From: a bacterium
GTDB taxonomy: Bacteria; Vulcanimicrobiota; Vulcanimicrobiia; Vulcanimicrobiales; Vulcanimicrobiaceae
Direction: 5' to 3'
DNA: 53,665 bases
NCBI GenBank assembly: GCA_021832345.1
Contig: JAKBKY010000010.1
Coordinates: 1-53,665, forward strand
This document shows positions 33,587-42,050 of the stretch, in pieces. The position numbers were made by a program, and so were the translations under genes. Each line of letters begins with the position of its first letter. Position 1 is the stretch's first letter. A model generated the notes under the pieces. That model was not told the origin of the DNA. It saw nothing but the letters and a program-made list of their open reading frames with translations, and did not search any database.

Positions 33587-35067
33587 CGCGCTCCTCCAAT
33601 CTGCGGGGCATGTGCTCCGGCATGGCGCGTGGCCTGCTCGTAGACATGCGCGGCGCCGAGCAATGCGCGCTCGGCAAAGAGTGGGCCGGTCAGTTGCAGC
33701 CCCATCGGCATCGGCACCGTGCCGCCCGCCGGGGTTATCCATCCACAGGGAACCGAGAGCGCGGGTAGCCCTGCAAGCGACATCGGAATCGTGTAGTAGT
33801 CCATCAAATACATGCTGTACGGGTCGCTCTTGGCATGAAATTCAAACGCCGGCGTACTCGCGGCCGGGCACGCGATCAGATCGCAGGCCTCAAACGCCTT
33901 GGCGAAGTCGCGCGCAATCAACGTCCGTGCCTTCTGGGCGCGCACGTAGTAGGCATCGTAGTAACCGCTCGAAAGCGCATGGGTTCCGATGAGGATGCGG
34001 CGTTTCACCTCAGGGCCGAATCCAGCCGCTCGCGTCTGCTCGTAGGTCTGCGTCACATCATCGCCCTCGACCCGCAGCCCGTAACGAATACCGTCGAAAC
34101 GCGAGAGATTCGACGAACACTCAGCCGGAGCGATGAGATAGTACGTTGCCAAACCATACTCTGCCGTCGGCAACGCCACCTCGACCAGATCGGCCCCAAG
34201 TTTTTGTAGATCGCCATACGCGCGTTGATAGAGTGAGGCGGCCTCCGCACCCAGCTTGGCTAGATCGAACTCGCGCACGATCCCGACGCGCACACCGGTG
34301 AGATCGCCCGGGAGCGGCTTGCCGGTGGTCTCGACATCACGCTGGACGCTCGTGGAATCCATCGGATCGTAGCCGGCCATCACCTCGTAGGCCAGTGCCG
34401 CGTCGGCCACCGTGCGTGTGAGTGGACCGATCTGATCCAGACTCGAGGCAAACGCAATCAGCCCATAGCGCGAAATGCGTCCGTAGGTCGGCTTAAAGCC
34501 CACCAGATTACAGAACGCCGCAGGCTCCCGAATAGAGCCGCCCGTATCGCTGCCAAGGCCAATCGTCGCCTCGTGCGCCGCCACGGCCGCCGCCGAACCG
34601 CCACTCGAACCACCCGGCACGCGCGTCGGATCGTACGGGTTGTGGGTGATCCCAAGCGCCGAGTTCTCACAAGACGAACCCATCGCAAACTCATCCAAGT
34701 TGGATTTGCCGATCGGAATCCCGCCGGCATCGATGATGCGCTGGACCGCCGTCGCCGTATAGGGGGAAACCCATCCGGCCAGGATCTTGCTCGCGGCGGT
34801 GGTGCGCGTCCCGTCGAGACACATGTTGTCTTTCACCGCGACCGGCACGCCGGCCAACGGCAAGGACTCACCGGAGCGTACGCGCCGGTCGACGCGCGCT
34901 GCATGCGAGCGAGCAGACTCATCGAGCCGCGTAAGATACGCACCGACACCAGGCTCGACGCCCTCCACGTGGGCAAGCATCGCTTCGGTCACCTCGAGCG
35001 CCGATGCCTGCCGCGCGTTGACGGCAGCAGCCACCTGCACCGCAGTTCCACGCAGAAGATCGCTCAC
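33583..35067 (-). CDS. gatA: Asp/Glu-tRNA amidotransferase subunit A
   Basis: The 494-residue amidase-signature protein has the catalytic Ser-cisSer-Lys set: Lys in PVAVKDNMCLDG, and Ser residues in VPGGSSGGSAAAVA and GSDTGGSIREPAAFC. It hydrolyses glutamine to supply ammonia for GatB. It overlaps both gatC and gatB by 4 bp. Length and motifs are normal for the family. Confidence 0.96.
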   Translation of the reverse strand: MSDLLRGTAVQVAAAVNARQASALEVTEAMLAHVEGVEPGVGAYLTRLDESARSHAARVDRRVRSGESLPLAGVPVAVKDNMCLDGTRTTAASKILAGWVSPYTATAVQRIIDAGGIPIGKSNLDEFAMGSSCENSALGITHNPYDPTRVPGGSSGGSAAAVAAHEATIGLGSDTGGSIREPAAFCNLVGFKPTYGRISRYGLIAFASSLDQIGPLTRTVADAALAYEVMAGYDPMDSTSVQRDVETTGKPLPGDLTGVRVGIVREFDLAKLGAEAASLYQRAYGDLQKLGADLVEVALPTAEYGLATYYLIAPAECSSNLSRFDGIRYGLRVEGDDVTQTYEQTRAAGFGPEVKRRILIGTHALSSGYYDAYYVRAQKARTLIARDFAKAFEACDLIACPAASTPAFEFHAKSDPYSMYLMDYYTIPMSLAGLPALSVPCGWITPAGGTVPMPMGLQLTGPLFAERALLGAAHVYEQATRHAGAHAPQIGGAR

Positions 35068-35369
35068 GACGCTTCTCCCTTGACGGCGATGATCCGCGGA
35101 ACGCGAAAGAATCCACCTTGAGAGGCCGGGGCCTGCGCGAGCACAACGTCACGATCGAGACCGGGGCGCGGGAGATCGTCGCGCAAGACGTTGCGCGACT
35201 CGATGACCTGGGCCGTCGCACTGACCGATGCGATATCTAGCTGCGCGAGTGCGTCGACATGGGTGAGCAGGTCGGCGAGCTGCGTCCCGAAGCGCTCGAC
35301 CTCGTCATCGGTCAGCGCGATACGGGCGAGTTTCGCTACATAGCGAACGTCAATCTTCTCGGATGACAA
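35064..35369 (-). CDS. gatC: Asp/Glu-tRNA amidotransferase subunit C
   Basis: The small belt subunit shows VRYVAKLARIALTDDEVERFGTQLADLLTHVDAL and the C-terminal NVLRDDLPRPGLDRDVVLAQAPASQGGFFRVPRII. I prefer the TTG at 35369, which gives 101 residues, a normal GatC start (SSEKIDVRYVAKLARI) and GGGAG 10 nt upstream. An ATG at 35405 is the alternative. Either way the gene overlaps the end of the upstream methyltransferase gene (20 or 56 bp). Confidence 0.9.
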   Translation of the reverse strand: MSSEKIDVRYVAKLARIALTDDEVERFGTQLADLLTHVDALAQLDIASVSATAQVIESRNVLRDDLPRPGLDRDVVLAQAPASQGGFFRVPRIIAVKGEAS

Positions 35370-36855
35370 AATCGGGATACTCCCGTGCGGAAGGCGAGTA
35401 TTCATGTTCGGGTCCCCAAACCGGTAGCGGCGCGTTCGCGAAGGCATCGCGCATCGACGAGTCGTCGAGCGAAGTCGTACGCGAGAGCGTCACCAGCGTC
35501 TCCACATGCCCCGTGTGCGGAAACATGTCGAACGGCTGAACGATCCCGAGGGCGTAGCCTTTGGCTGCTAAGTGCTTGCAATCCCGGGCCAGCGTCGCGG
35601 GATCGCAGGAGAGGTACCAGACGTTCGGCACGCCGGCCTGGGCAATCGCATCGAGCGTCACCGCGTCGCTGCCTTTGCGCGGGGGATCCAAGAAGACGAT
35701 CTGCGCATCGGTGAGCGCATTTGTCGCCTCTTCCGAGGCAAGCACCTGCTCGACGCGCCCAATCCGAAAGCGCGTCCGATCCGCCACCCCGTTGAGTCGC
35801 GCATTTTCCTGCGCTTCCACCACGGCCTGCTCGTTCTCCTCAACCCCGAAGACCGTACACCCGCGGCTCGCAAAGAACAGCGCGAACGTGCCGGCGCCGC
35901 AGTAGAGGTCGACAATACGGCGTGGCTTGGTAAGGCCCGCACCGAGAAACTGCAAGATCCGGTCCACCATCTCAACGTTAATTTGGAAAAACGAGCCCGA
36001 CGATACACGATAGCGCACACCGGCCAGGGACTCCTCGATTTCATCCACGCCGATGACGACGCGATAACGGCGGCCCATAATGGCGTTTTCACTCGTGAGT
36101 CCAAACGAGTTGACGATACCGACCGCACCGGGCAGATCGCGCAGCAGGGTGGGCGCAGCCCGCAGAACCTCTTCAGAGGGCTGCTCAGTCGTAAAGGTGA
36201 CAACGCTCTTGCGCGTGGCCCGCGAAGCGCGCGCCACGATATGGCGCGTTTGTTCGAACGCCGCGCTCGTCGCCTCGGCACCGCGGGCGCGGTCGATCCC
36301 GGCGATATGATCGTTGAGTTCCGGCAAGACAACCGGGCAACTCTCGATCGGAACGATGTCGTGTGAGCGCTGCCGGTAGAAGCCGATGCGCGGCCCTGCC
36401 GGCCCTGCGTCAACGACGAGCGAGACTTTGTTGCGATAGCTGCGCGGCTGGACCATCCCCAGCGGCGGACGGACCGCAAGCCCCGTGAAGCCTCCGATGC
36501 GGGCCAGAGCATTCTGTACGACATCGCGCTTCCACAAGAGTTGCGCAGCATAGCTCAAGTGCTGCACCTGGCAGCCGCCGCAGGCACCGAAGGCCTTGCA
36601 GAACGGTTGGGCGCGATTGGGCGAGGTCGAAAACCGCTCAACGAGTTTGGCGACCGAGTACGTGCGCCTGCGCTCCACGATGCGAACACGCGCTCGTTCA
36701 CCCGGCAACGGCCCAAAACAGAAGACGACGAACCCGCTGACGCGACCGACAGCTTGGCCGTTGGCAAGCAGATCCGTAAAGACCAACTCGAGTTGGGTCC
36801 CGACAACCGGGACGGCTGCGCCGGGCGGCTTAGGCGCCGTGCTTCTGGTCGTCAA
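35350..36855 (-). CDS. m5U RNA methyltransferase (RumA/TrmA family)
   Basis: The 501-residue protein has an N-terminal TRAM domain, a [4Fe-4S] motif (CKAFGACGGCQVQHL plus a later ESCPV Cys), an S-adenosylmethionine-binding core (VDLYCGAGTFALFFASRG) and the catalytic WYLSCDPATLARD and FPHTGHVETLVTLSR. It methylates C5 of a uridine in 23S rRNA or tRNA. The exact target cannot be told from sequence, though the Fe-S motif favours the RlmD/RlmCD-like type. It overlaps gatC downstream and a small membrane-protein gene upstream. Confidence 0.9.
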   Translation of the reverse strand: MTTRSTAPKPPGAAVPVVGTQLELVFTDLLANGQAVGRVSGFVVFCFGPLPGERARVRIVERRRTYSVAKLVERFSTSPNRAQPFCKAFGACGGCQVQHLSYAAQLLWKRDVVQNALARIGGFTGLAVRPPLGMVQPRSYRNKVSLVVDAGPAGPRIGFYRQRSHDIVPIESCPVVLPELNDHIAGIDRARGAEATSAAFEQTRHIVARASRATRKSVVTFTTEQPSEEVLRAAPTLLRDLPGAVGIVNSFGLTSENAIMGRRYRVVIGVDEIEESLAGVRYRVSSGSFFQINVEMVDRILQFLGAGLTKPRRIVDLYCGAGTFALFFASRGCTVFGVEENEQAVVEAQENARLNGVADRTRFRIGRVEQVLASEEATNALTDAQIVFLDPPRKGSDAVTLDAIAQAGVPNVWYLSCDPATLARDCKHLAAKGYALGIVQPFDMFPHTGHVETLVTLSRTTSLDDSSMRDAFANAPLPVWGPEHEYSPSAREYPDFVIRED

Positions 36856-37147
36856 GCGTACGCAAGAGTTGGTTGGCCTCGTCGATCAGCTCTTGGATGC
36901 GACGGCTCGTTGGATCCGCAGAGGGCGGCCGTGCGACCAGGACGCGCACCAGCGTCACGGCCAGTGCCGCGGACAAGCCGGCGACGCCGATCCATATCAA
37001 CGTCCTTGTGAGGCTCCCATCGCGGTCGCCTTCCCGGGGAAGGTCGGCAGTGGTCGGCTCTTCGGGGTGAATCTGTTGCTCCAAGACGATTTTTACGACT
37101 CCTTGCGAGGTGGACTCATTCTGCGCTTCGTACTCAGTCCTTCCCAT
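36830..37147 (-). CDS. Small single-pass membrane protein
   Basis: The 105-residue protein has one hydrophobic segment (LIWIGVAGLSAALAVTLVRVLVA) and a charged C-terminal helix (SRRIQELIDEANQLLRTLDDQ). No family is recognised. Its end overlaps the start of the m5U methyltransferase gene by 26 bp. The ATG at 37147 shares the tetranucleotide CATG with the divergent ModA-like start. An internal TTG after an AAGGAG is a less likely alternative. Confidence 0.5.
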   Translation of the reverse strand: MGRTEYEAQNESTSQGVVKIVLEQQIHPEEPTTADLPREGDRDGSLTRTLIWIGVAGLSAALAVTLVRVLVARPPSADPTSRRIQELIDEANQLLRTLDDQKHGA

Positions 37148-37979
37148 GAAGCACCGAATCACTCTTCTTCTTACCCTGGTTGCTCTGCTTGGTGCCGCAC
37201 ACCCTCCCCTCCGGAACGTTTCGGTGGCCTACGCCGCTTCGTTGCTCCAGACGATGGAGGGGCCGATCGCCACTGCCTTACTCACGCGAGAACACCTTCA
37301 TTTTCAGGGTGAGCCCGCAGGCAGCCGGGAGTTGGCCAATCTGATTCGAGCCGGAGTGCAGACGCCCGATGTCTTCATCAGCGCCGCACCCTCGATCTTG
37401 GGAGACCTCAAAGGGCCGGCCCACGGCAACTACATCGAGCATGACCTCATCTTCGGGCAAGCCAACCTCGTTCTCGCCTACTCACCATCCTCTCGCTTTG
37501 CACCCGCATTGGCGGCGGTCGCGCTTGGAAAAGCGAGTCTCGGCAGCGTGCTTGAGACCCCGGGGCTGCGGATCGCCCGCACCGACCCGCGCCTCGACCC
37601 GAAGGGCGGCAAGACGATCGCAGCGATCCGAGCGCTCGGGGCCTCCATGCACGACCCCGGCTATGAAGTCCGCTTACTCGGCCCGGCCCTCAACCCGCGC
37701 CAGATCTTTCCGGAGGAGGATCTCATCGTGCGCGTCGAGAGCGGCCAAGCTGACGTCGGCTTCTTCTACAGTACCGAGACGAAGGTCAAGGGCCTCAAGA
37801 CGATCGTCCTACCCGACGGCATCGGCGCCCGGCCCGGCATCGCGGTTCGCTACACGCTGGCCGTGCTGCGCCAGGCTCCCCATCCGCGCGCGGCTGCGAC
37901 ATTCGTCCGATTCATTCTGGCCGGACCGGGACGGGCGATCCTTCAACGCGCGGGCGTGAACTACACGATTGCTCCGTAG
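37146..37979 (+). CDS. ModA/WtpA-like molybdate or tungstate binding protein
   Basis: The 277-residue protein has a signal peptide (KHRITLLLTLVALLGAAHP) and a type II periplasmic binding fold typical of oxyanion binders: VAYAASLLQTMEG, FQGEPAGSRELANLIRAG, TPDVFISAAPSIL, ANLVLAYSP and DVGFFYSTETKVKGL. It would bind molybdate or tungstate outside the membrane. No ModB permease or ModC ATPase lies nearby, so it is an orphan that must use a transporter encoded elsewhere. The start codon overlaps that of the divergent small membrane protein and no clear SD is seen. Confidence 0.8.
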   Translation: MKHRITLLLTLVALLGAAHPPLRNVSVAYAASLLQTMEGPIATALLTREHLHFQGEPAGSRELANLIRAGVQTPDVFISAAPSILGDLKGPAHGNYIEHDLIFGQANLVLAYSPSSRFAPALAAVALGKASLGSVLETPGLRIARTDPRLDPKGGKTIAAIRALGASMHDPGYEVRLLGPALNPRQIFPEEDLIVRVESGQADVGFFYSTETKVKGLKTIVLPDGIGARPGIAVRYTLAVLRQAPHPRAAATFVRFILAGPGRAILQRAGVNYTIAP

Positions 37980-38020
37980 CACGCAGTAAGAGCCCAGGTC
38001 AGGAGCGTAGACTCCCCTAG

Positions 38021-38845
38021 ATGATTTCCCACCGCGATGATGAGGGCGACGATCAGCGTCGCCTGCCGGTTTCCCTCGTCCTCTCGGTGCTCATCCATGC
38101 GCTGCTCTTGCCGCTGCTCGTCTTGTCGCCGGGGGCACCCCTCAGACACTTAGCTCAACAAGCACCTGAGCACATCGTCGTCATTCGATCGTCAGCCCTG
38201 GCAATCTCAAAAAGGGCCAAGCCGAACGTTGCACCCATTCGACATCCTCTACCGCACCGCACACAACCGCAACATCGCATTAGCCCGCCAAAGCAGCAGC
38301 ACGAGATCGCGCGCATCGTACCGAACGCGCCGCCACAAGCACGGCACCCGGTACGCTCGGTGCAGCCGAAAGTCAGCTTCAGTCAACAACTCGCGCAACA
38401 ACAACAAGAGTTCGCACGCGAAGCGGAACACTTGCGTAAGAGCAACAATCCGCTCCGCGTCGCGCAGCAACCACCGCACCCTTCGATGCTCCGCAAAGAC
38501 TTCTTTAATTTTAACAAGCAAAAAAAGCGCCACGGAGATGGGATACTCTACCCCATACGCTCCTGGCATGCCAATGGAGAAGACTGTTACTATCTGCGCT
38601 ACACATTCCAATATGCAAGCGGCGGAAGCGAAGCCGGATCGATTCCGTGGCCGGCCTGTTGGTCGAAAAAGACCGATCCTCTACTGCTCCCCCCGCACCT
38701 GATGCCGATGCCGACACCGCCGCCCGGTTACGCGCCACCGCCGGGGCGCTACCTCCCACCGCAGGTCAAGAGAACCTACAATGCGTGGCGCCGAGAACAC
38801 CAGAAAACAAAACATGCCGGCACAACGGGCGGCGGTGGGAGATAG
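38021..38845 (+). CDS. TonB-like envelope protein
   Basis: The 274-residue protein has a short basic N-terminus, one membrane helix (LVLSVLIHALLLPLLVL, with the His typical of TonB anchors) and a long Pro/Gln/His-rich linker (HPLPHRTQPQHRISPPKQQ). A C-terminal part with YPIRSWHANGEDCYYLRYTF may be a small globular domain, followed by a Pro-rich tail. The layout resembles TonB, spanning the periplasm, but the C-terminal domain does not match TonB clearly. It ends just before the second riboswitch-controlled operon but has its own gene context. Confidence 0.6.
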   Translation: MISHRDDEGDDQRRLPVSLVLSVLIHALLLPLLVLSPGAPLRHLAQQAPEHIVVIRSSALAISKRAKPNVAPIRHPLPHRTQPQHRISPPKQQHEIARIVPNAPPQARHPVRSVQPKVSFSQQLAQQQQEFAREAEHLRKSNNPLRVAQQPPHPSMLRKDFFNFNKQKKRHGDGILYPIRSWHANGEDCYYLRYTFQYASGGSEAGSIPWPACWSKKTDPLLLPPHLMPMPTPPPGYAPPPGRYLPPQVKRTYNAWRREHQKTKHAGTTGGGGR

Positions 38846-38846
38846 C

Positions 38847-38875
38847 TTGCATACGTGAACCGCGTTCGCTATACT
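38847..38875 (+). promoter_or_regulatory. Sigma-70 type promoter for Ehr operon 2
   Basis: TTGCAT (38847-38852) and TATACT (38870-38875) are separated by exactly 17 bp, a near-consensus housekeeping promoter. Transcription would start near 38882, about 15 nt before the riboswitch aptamer. The -35 box begins two bases after the TonB-like gene's stop codon. Confidence 0.8.
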
Positions 38876-38891
38876 GTGGGCACGTAGACGC

Positions 38892-38989
38892 TTGAGCAGC
38901 GATGGAGCCCGCTATAGGCCGCGCCGGCATAATGGCTCCTACTCGGCACATTTTGCTGGTAGGAGCATTTCTATGTCACAGGACCATAC
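38892..38989 (+). promoter_or_regulatory. Fluoride (crcB-motif) riboswitch before Ehr operon 2
   Basis: The leader reads AGCGATGGAGCCCGCT (38898-38913), P3 GCCG-CGC-CGGC (38918-38928) and ATAATGGCTCCTAC (38929-38942), matching the fluoride aptamer. P2 is AGCG/CGCT and P1 is GGAGCC (38904-38909) with GGCTCC (38934-38939). A mutually exclusive 8-bp hairpin GCTCCTAC/GTAGGAGC (38935-38942 with 38959-38966) hides an AGGAG ribosome site. Ligand-bound P1 would release it, so this looks like a translational ON switch. Confidence 0.86.
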
Positions 38990-39011
38990 ATGGCCCAATC
39001 TGCGGCGCTGA
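38973..39011 (+). CDS. Possible 12-residue leader peptide overlapping the HyfC-like start
   Basis: The ATG at 38973 lies 7 nt after the AGGAG that the riboswitch can hide. The frame reads MSQDHTWPNLRR and stops at 39011, 19 bp inside the HyfC-like gene in another frame. The HyfC-like ATG at 38990 has its own weaker CAGGA. Translation of this short frame could open the region and couple to the main gene. It may also be incidental. Confidence 0.35.
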   Translation: MSQDHTWPNLRR

Positions 39012-39940
39012 ATCTCTGGCAACTCGCGTTCGTCCTTGGGCTTTCTCCTCTGTTCGCCGGCATTGCGCAGAAATGCAAAGAGCTGGTTGCGTCCAAGCGC
39101 GGCCCGAGTATCTTCCAACCCTATCGCGACCTGCGCAAGCTCTTCGCCAAAGACGAGGTGGTCTCCGAGCGAAGCTCCTGGATCCTTCGCTTCACTCCGT
39201 ATGTCGTGTTCGTCGTCCCGCTCGTCGTCACGCTGCTAATACCGGTCCTGACGGACTTTCCACTGTTCTTCGCCTTTGTCGGAGACATGCTGGCGGCGGG
39301 ATTCATCCTGGCAATGTCGGGATTCTTCTTCACCCTCGCGGCAATCGACGGTGGCAACCCCTACGGACCGATGGGCGCGAGCCGAACGCGCATGGTCGGC
39401 TTCCTGGTCGAACCAGTCATCATCGTCGTCCTTTTCACCGTGTCGTTCGTGGCGGATTCCACGATACCGTACATCGTGCAACAGCACTGGGTACATCCGC
39501 TCGCAAACTTCTTCTCCGCATCGCACGTCCTATTGCTGATCGCGTTCTTCATGGTGATCCTCGCCGAAACCGGACGGATTCCCGTCGATAATCCCAGCGG
39601 CCATTTCGAGCTGGCGATGGTCGACGAATCGAAGGCGCTCGAGTTCTCCGGGCGATCGCTCGCGCTCCTGAAGTGGGGTGGCTATATGAAGTTCACCGTC
39701 CTGGCAATCATTTTCCTCAACGTGCTGACCGCGCCGTGGGGCCTAGCTTCAACCGGCACGATCCCGGCAATGCTGCTTGCAACGGTGCTGATCTTCGTCA
39801 AGGTTCTCGTGCTCGTGCTGCTCGTCGTCATCGTGGAATCATCGTTTGCAAAGCTGCGGCTGTTTCGCATCCAAGAATTCGTGGGTGCCGCATTCATCGT
39901 TTCGGTTACGGCAATGGTAATGGAGTTGCTCGGTCTATGA
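38990..39940 (+). CDS. HyfC/NuoH-like membrane subunit of Ehr complex 2 (first gene)
   Basis: The 316-residue, eight-helix protein matches HyfC/NuoH: CKELVASKRGPSIFQPYRDLRKLF, ETGRIPVDNPSGHFELAMVDES, EFSGRSLALLKWGGYMK and VESSFAKLRLFRIQEF. The acidic loop residues are closer to classical HyfC than in copy 1. The ATG at 38990 has CAGGA 6 nt upstream. It is the first of six genes in the same order as copy 1 (C-E-F-G-I-B), each joined to the next by 4-bp overlaps or a 4-bp gap. Confidence 0.9.
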   Translation: MAQSAALNLWQLAFVLGLSPLFAGIAQKCKELVASKRGPSIFQPYRDLRKLFAKDEVVSERSSWILRFTPYVVFVVPLVVTLLIPVLTDFPLFFAFVGDMLAAGFILAMSGFFFTLAAIDGGNPYGPMGASRTRMVGFLVEPVIIVVLFTVSFVADSTIPYIVQQHWVHPLANFFSASHVLLLIAFFMVILAETGRIPVDNPSGHFELAMVDESKALEFSGRSLALLKWGGYMKFTVLAIIFLNVLTAPWGLASTGTIPAMLLATVLIFVKVLVLVLLVVIVESSFAKLRLFRIQEFVGAAFIVSVTAMVMELLGL

Positions 39941-40602
39941 GCGCATGGCTCTACCATCTCAACGCACTCGTGCTCGGCCTGTTCATTCTCACGGCGATCG
40001 CGATGGTCGTCATGCGGCAAATCGGCGCATGCATGCAGGTCTTCGTACTGCAGTCGCTGCTGCTCGCCGCGTCCGCCTTCCTGCTCGGTGGCGCTCCGTG
40101 GTCATGGCATCTGTTTGCGCTCGGTTGCGTTACGATCGCCAGCAAAGCGGTGCTCATCCCGTGGATACTGCGCTCGATGGTGCCGGCACAAGTATACGCA
40201 CGACGCGAGTTCTCACAGTCGATCGATGTTTCCGCCATACTGTTGAGTTCGCTCGCCTTACTGCTCGCCGGCTACGCCGCCGGCATCCCACTGAATGCAG
40301 CCGCCCACAGCCTCTCGCCGGCGAACGTCTCGGTCGGTATGGCGGGACTGCTCATCGGTCTGCTGCAGCTCGCGGTACGGCGCGAGGCGGTTCCGCAGAT
40401 TCTCGGAATACTCGCAATGGAAAACGGCGCGTTCCTGGTCGGCATCGCGATTGCACCGAACTTCCCCTTGATTGCCGAACTGGCGATTGCCTTCGACGTA
40501 CCATTACTGGCATTCATCGTCGCGCTCTTGACTCGCTCAGTGTACCAAGAGACTGGTTCCACCGAGGTAGGCAGCTTGACCGCGCTGCGGGAGTTGCTAT
40601 GA
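39937..40602 (+). CDS. HyfE-like membrane subunit of Ehr complex 2
   Basis: The 221-residue protein has about seven membrane helices (MSAWLYHLNALVLGLFILTA; MQVFVLQSLLLAASAFLLGG) and a NuoK-like glutamate in GILAMENGAFLVGIA. The ATG overlaps the HyfC-like stop as ATGA. A frame reaching further upstream lies inside the preceding gene and is rejected. The copy 1 counterpart is at 18371. Confidence 0.87.
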   Translation: MSAWLYHLNALVLGLFILTAIAMVVMRQIGACMQVFVLQSLLLAASAFLLGGAPWSWHLFALGCVTIASKAVLIPWILRSMVPAQVYARREFSQSIDVSAILLSSLALLLAGYAAGIPLNAAAHSLSPANVSVGMAGLLIGLLQLAVRREAVPQILGILAMENGAFLVGIAIAPNFPLIAELAIAFDVPLLAFIVALLTRSVYQETGSTEVGSLTALRELL

Positions 40603-42050
40603 ACATGCACGTCGCGGCGTGGCTCATCCCGGCGCTCCCGCTCTTCGCGGCGCTCGTTCTCGCGCTACCGCGCAGTGAACGGGTTGCCTCGGCTCTCACC
40701 ATCGGATGTTCGGTCGTATCGTTTGGGCTGAGCATCGCCGTGATGTGCGGCTTGCAAATGGGTGGCGTGCTGGTGCTCATAGCGCATTGGGTCGAGGTGG
40801 ATTCGCTTTCGGCGCTCTTGCTGCTACTGATAACGCTCATCGCCACGACTGCAGCGATCTTTTCCGCAGGATACATCGGACCGGAACATAGCGCCTTGCG
40901 CACGAGGCTCTATTACGCCAACTTCAATCTCTTCGTCTTTTCCATGCTGAGCATTCCGCTCACGGTGGAACTCGGGCTGGTCTGGATCGCCGTGGAGCTC
41001 ACGACGCTGCTCTCGATTCTGCTCGTCAGTTTTTCCGGGACGCGCGAAGCGCTGGAAGCGGCCTGGAAATACATGGTGCTGACGCTCCTGGGCGCGACCG
41101 TAGCCGTGCTAGGCGTGCTGATGCTGTTTTGGGCACTGCACGTCACCGGCTCCACGGATTTCACCTGGACAGGACTGCGGGTAGCCGCAAGCGTAATGCC
41201 GCTCGCGCTCGTCAAGACGGCATTTGCGCTGCTTTTGATTGGCTACGGTGCGAAGATTGGCCTGGTTCCGCTGCACACATGGCTACCCGACGCACACAGT
41301 CAGGCGCCCGCGCCTGTCTGCGCCTTGCTCTCCGGGATCGAAACGACGGTGGTGCTCTACGTGCTGCTGCGCCTGCGCGGCGTCTTTTTACAAGTACCGG
41401 CCGTGCATGTGCAGGCGTGGTTTGCGGTGCTCGGCTTGATTTCGGTCGGCGTCGCCGTGTTGTTGATCGTTCAAACGCACGACTTCAAGCGGCTCTTTGC
41501 CTTTTCCACCGTCGAACACATGGGCATCGTGCTGGTGGCAGCGAGTTTTGCCACGCCGCTCGGCGATGCGGCGGCCGTGTGGCAAATTCTCGCGCACGCG
41601 GTAACGAAGTCATTCTGCTTTTATGCTGCCGGGAGTGCCTTGCTCGTTTCGGGAACTCGCTCGATTGCAGATGTCACGGGTCTCCTGGATAAATCGAAAA
41701 TCACTGCCGCCGCGCTGCTCGTGGGAAGCCTCGCAATCTCGGGAGCACCTCCGTTCGCCGTGTTCTTGAGCGAACTGGCAATCTTCCGTGCGGGAATCGT
41801 TTCGCAGCACTATCTGGTTACGGGGCTGCTCGCCGCGTTCATCGTCATCGGATTCTTCGGTGTGCTCTTTCACGCCGGCAACATGGCCTTCGGACGGCCT
41901 GCGCCGGGCCGGCGTGCATGGCTTAAGCTACCGGTTCTCTGCGGGATCGCGCTTGGAATTGCCGCGTTGCCGGTGATCGTTCTAGGCGCGTGGATTCCAT
42001 TGGCGCTGGCACGCCTGCTGCTGCACTCTGCCGCGGTACTGGGAGGATGA
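40599..42050 (+). CDS. HyfF-like antiporter subunit of Ehr complex 2
   Basis: The 483-residue polytopic protein has the antiporter-family core GYGAKIGLVPLHTWLPDAHSQAPAPVCALLSG, with the channel Lys and AH motif, Glu in VWIAVELTTLLSILLV, and a second Lys in AHAVTKSFCFYAAGS. It should conduct H+ or Na+. ATGA overlaps join it to both neighbours. Confidence 0.9.
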   Translation: MNMHVAAWLIPALPLFAALVLALPRSERVASALTIGCSVVSFGLSIAVMCGLQMGGVLVLIAHWVEVDSLSALLLLLITLIATTAAIFSAGYIGPEHSALRTRLYYANFNLFVFSMLSIPLTVELGLVWIAVELTTLLSILLVSFSGTREALEAAWKYMVLTLLGATVAVLGVLMLFWALHVTGSTDFTWTGLRVAASVMPLALVKTAFALLLIGYGAKIGLVPLHTWLPDAHSQAPAPVCALLSGIETTVVLYVLLRLRGVFLQVPAVHVQAWFAVLGLISVGVAVLLIVQTHDFKRLFAFSTVEHMGIVLVAASFATPLGDAAAVWQILAHAVTKSFCFYAAGSALLVSGTRSIADVTGLLDKSKITAAALLVGSLAISGAPPFAVFLSELAIFRAGIVSQHYLVTGLLAAFIVIGFFGVLFHAGNMAFGRPAPGRRAWLKLPVLCGIALGIAALPVIVLGAWIPLALARLLLHSAAVLGG

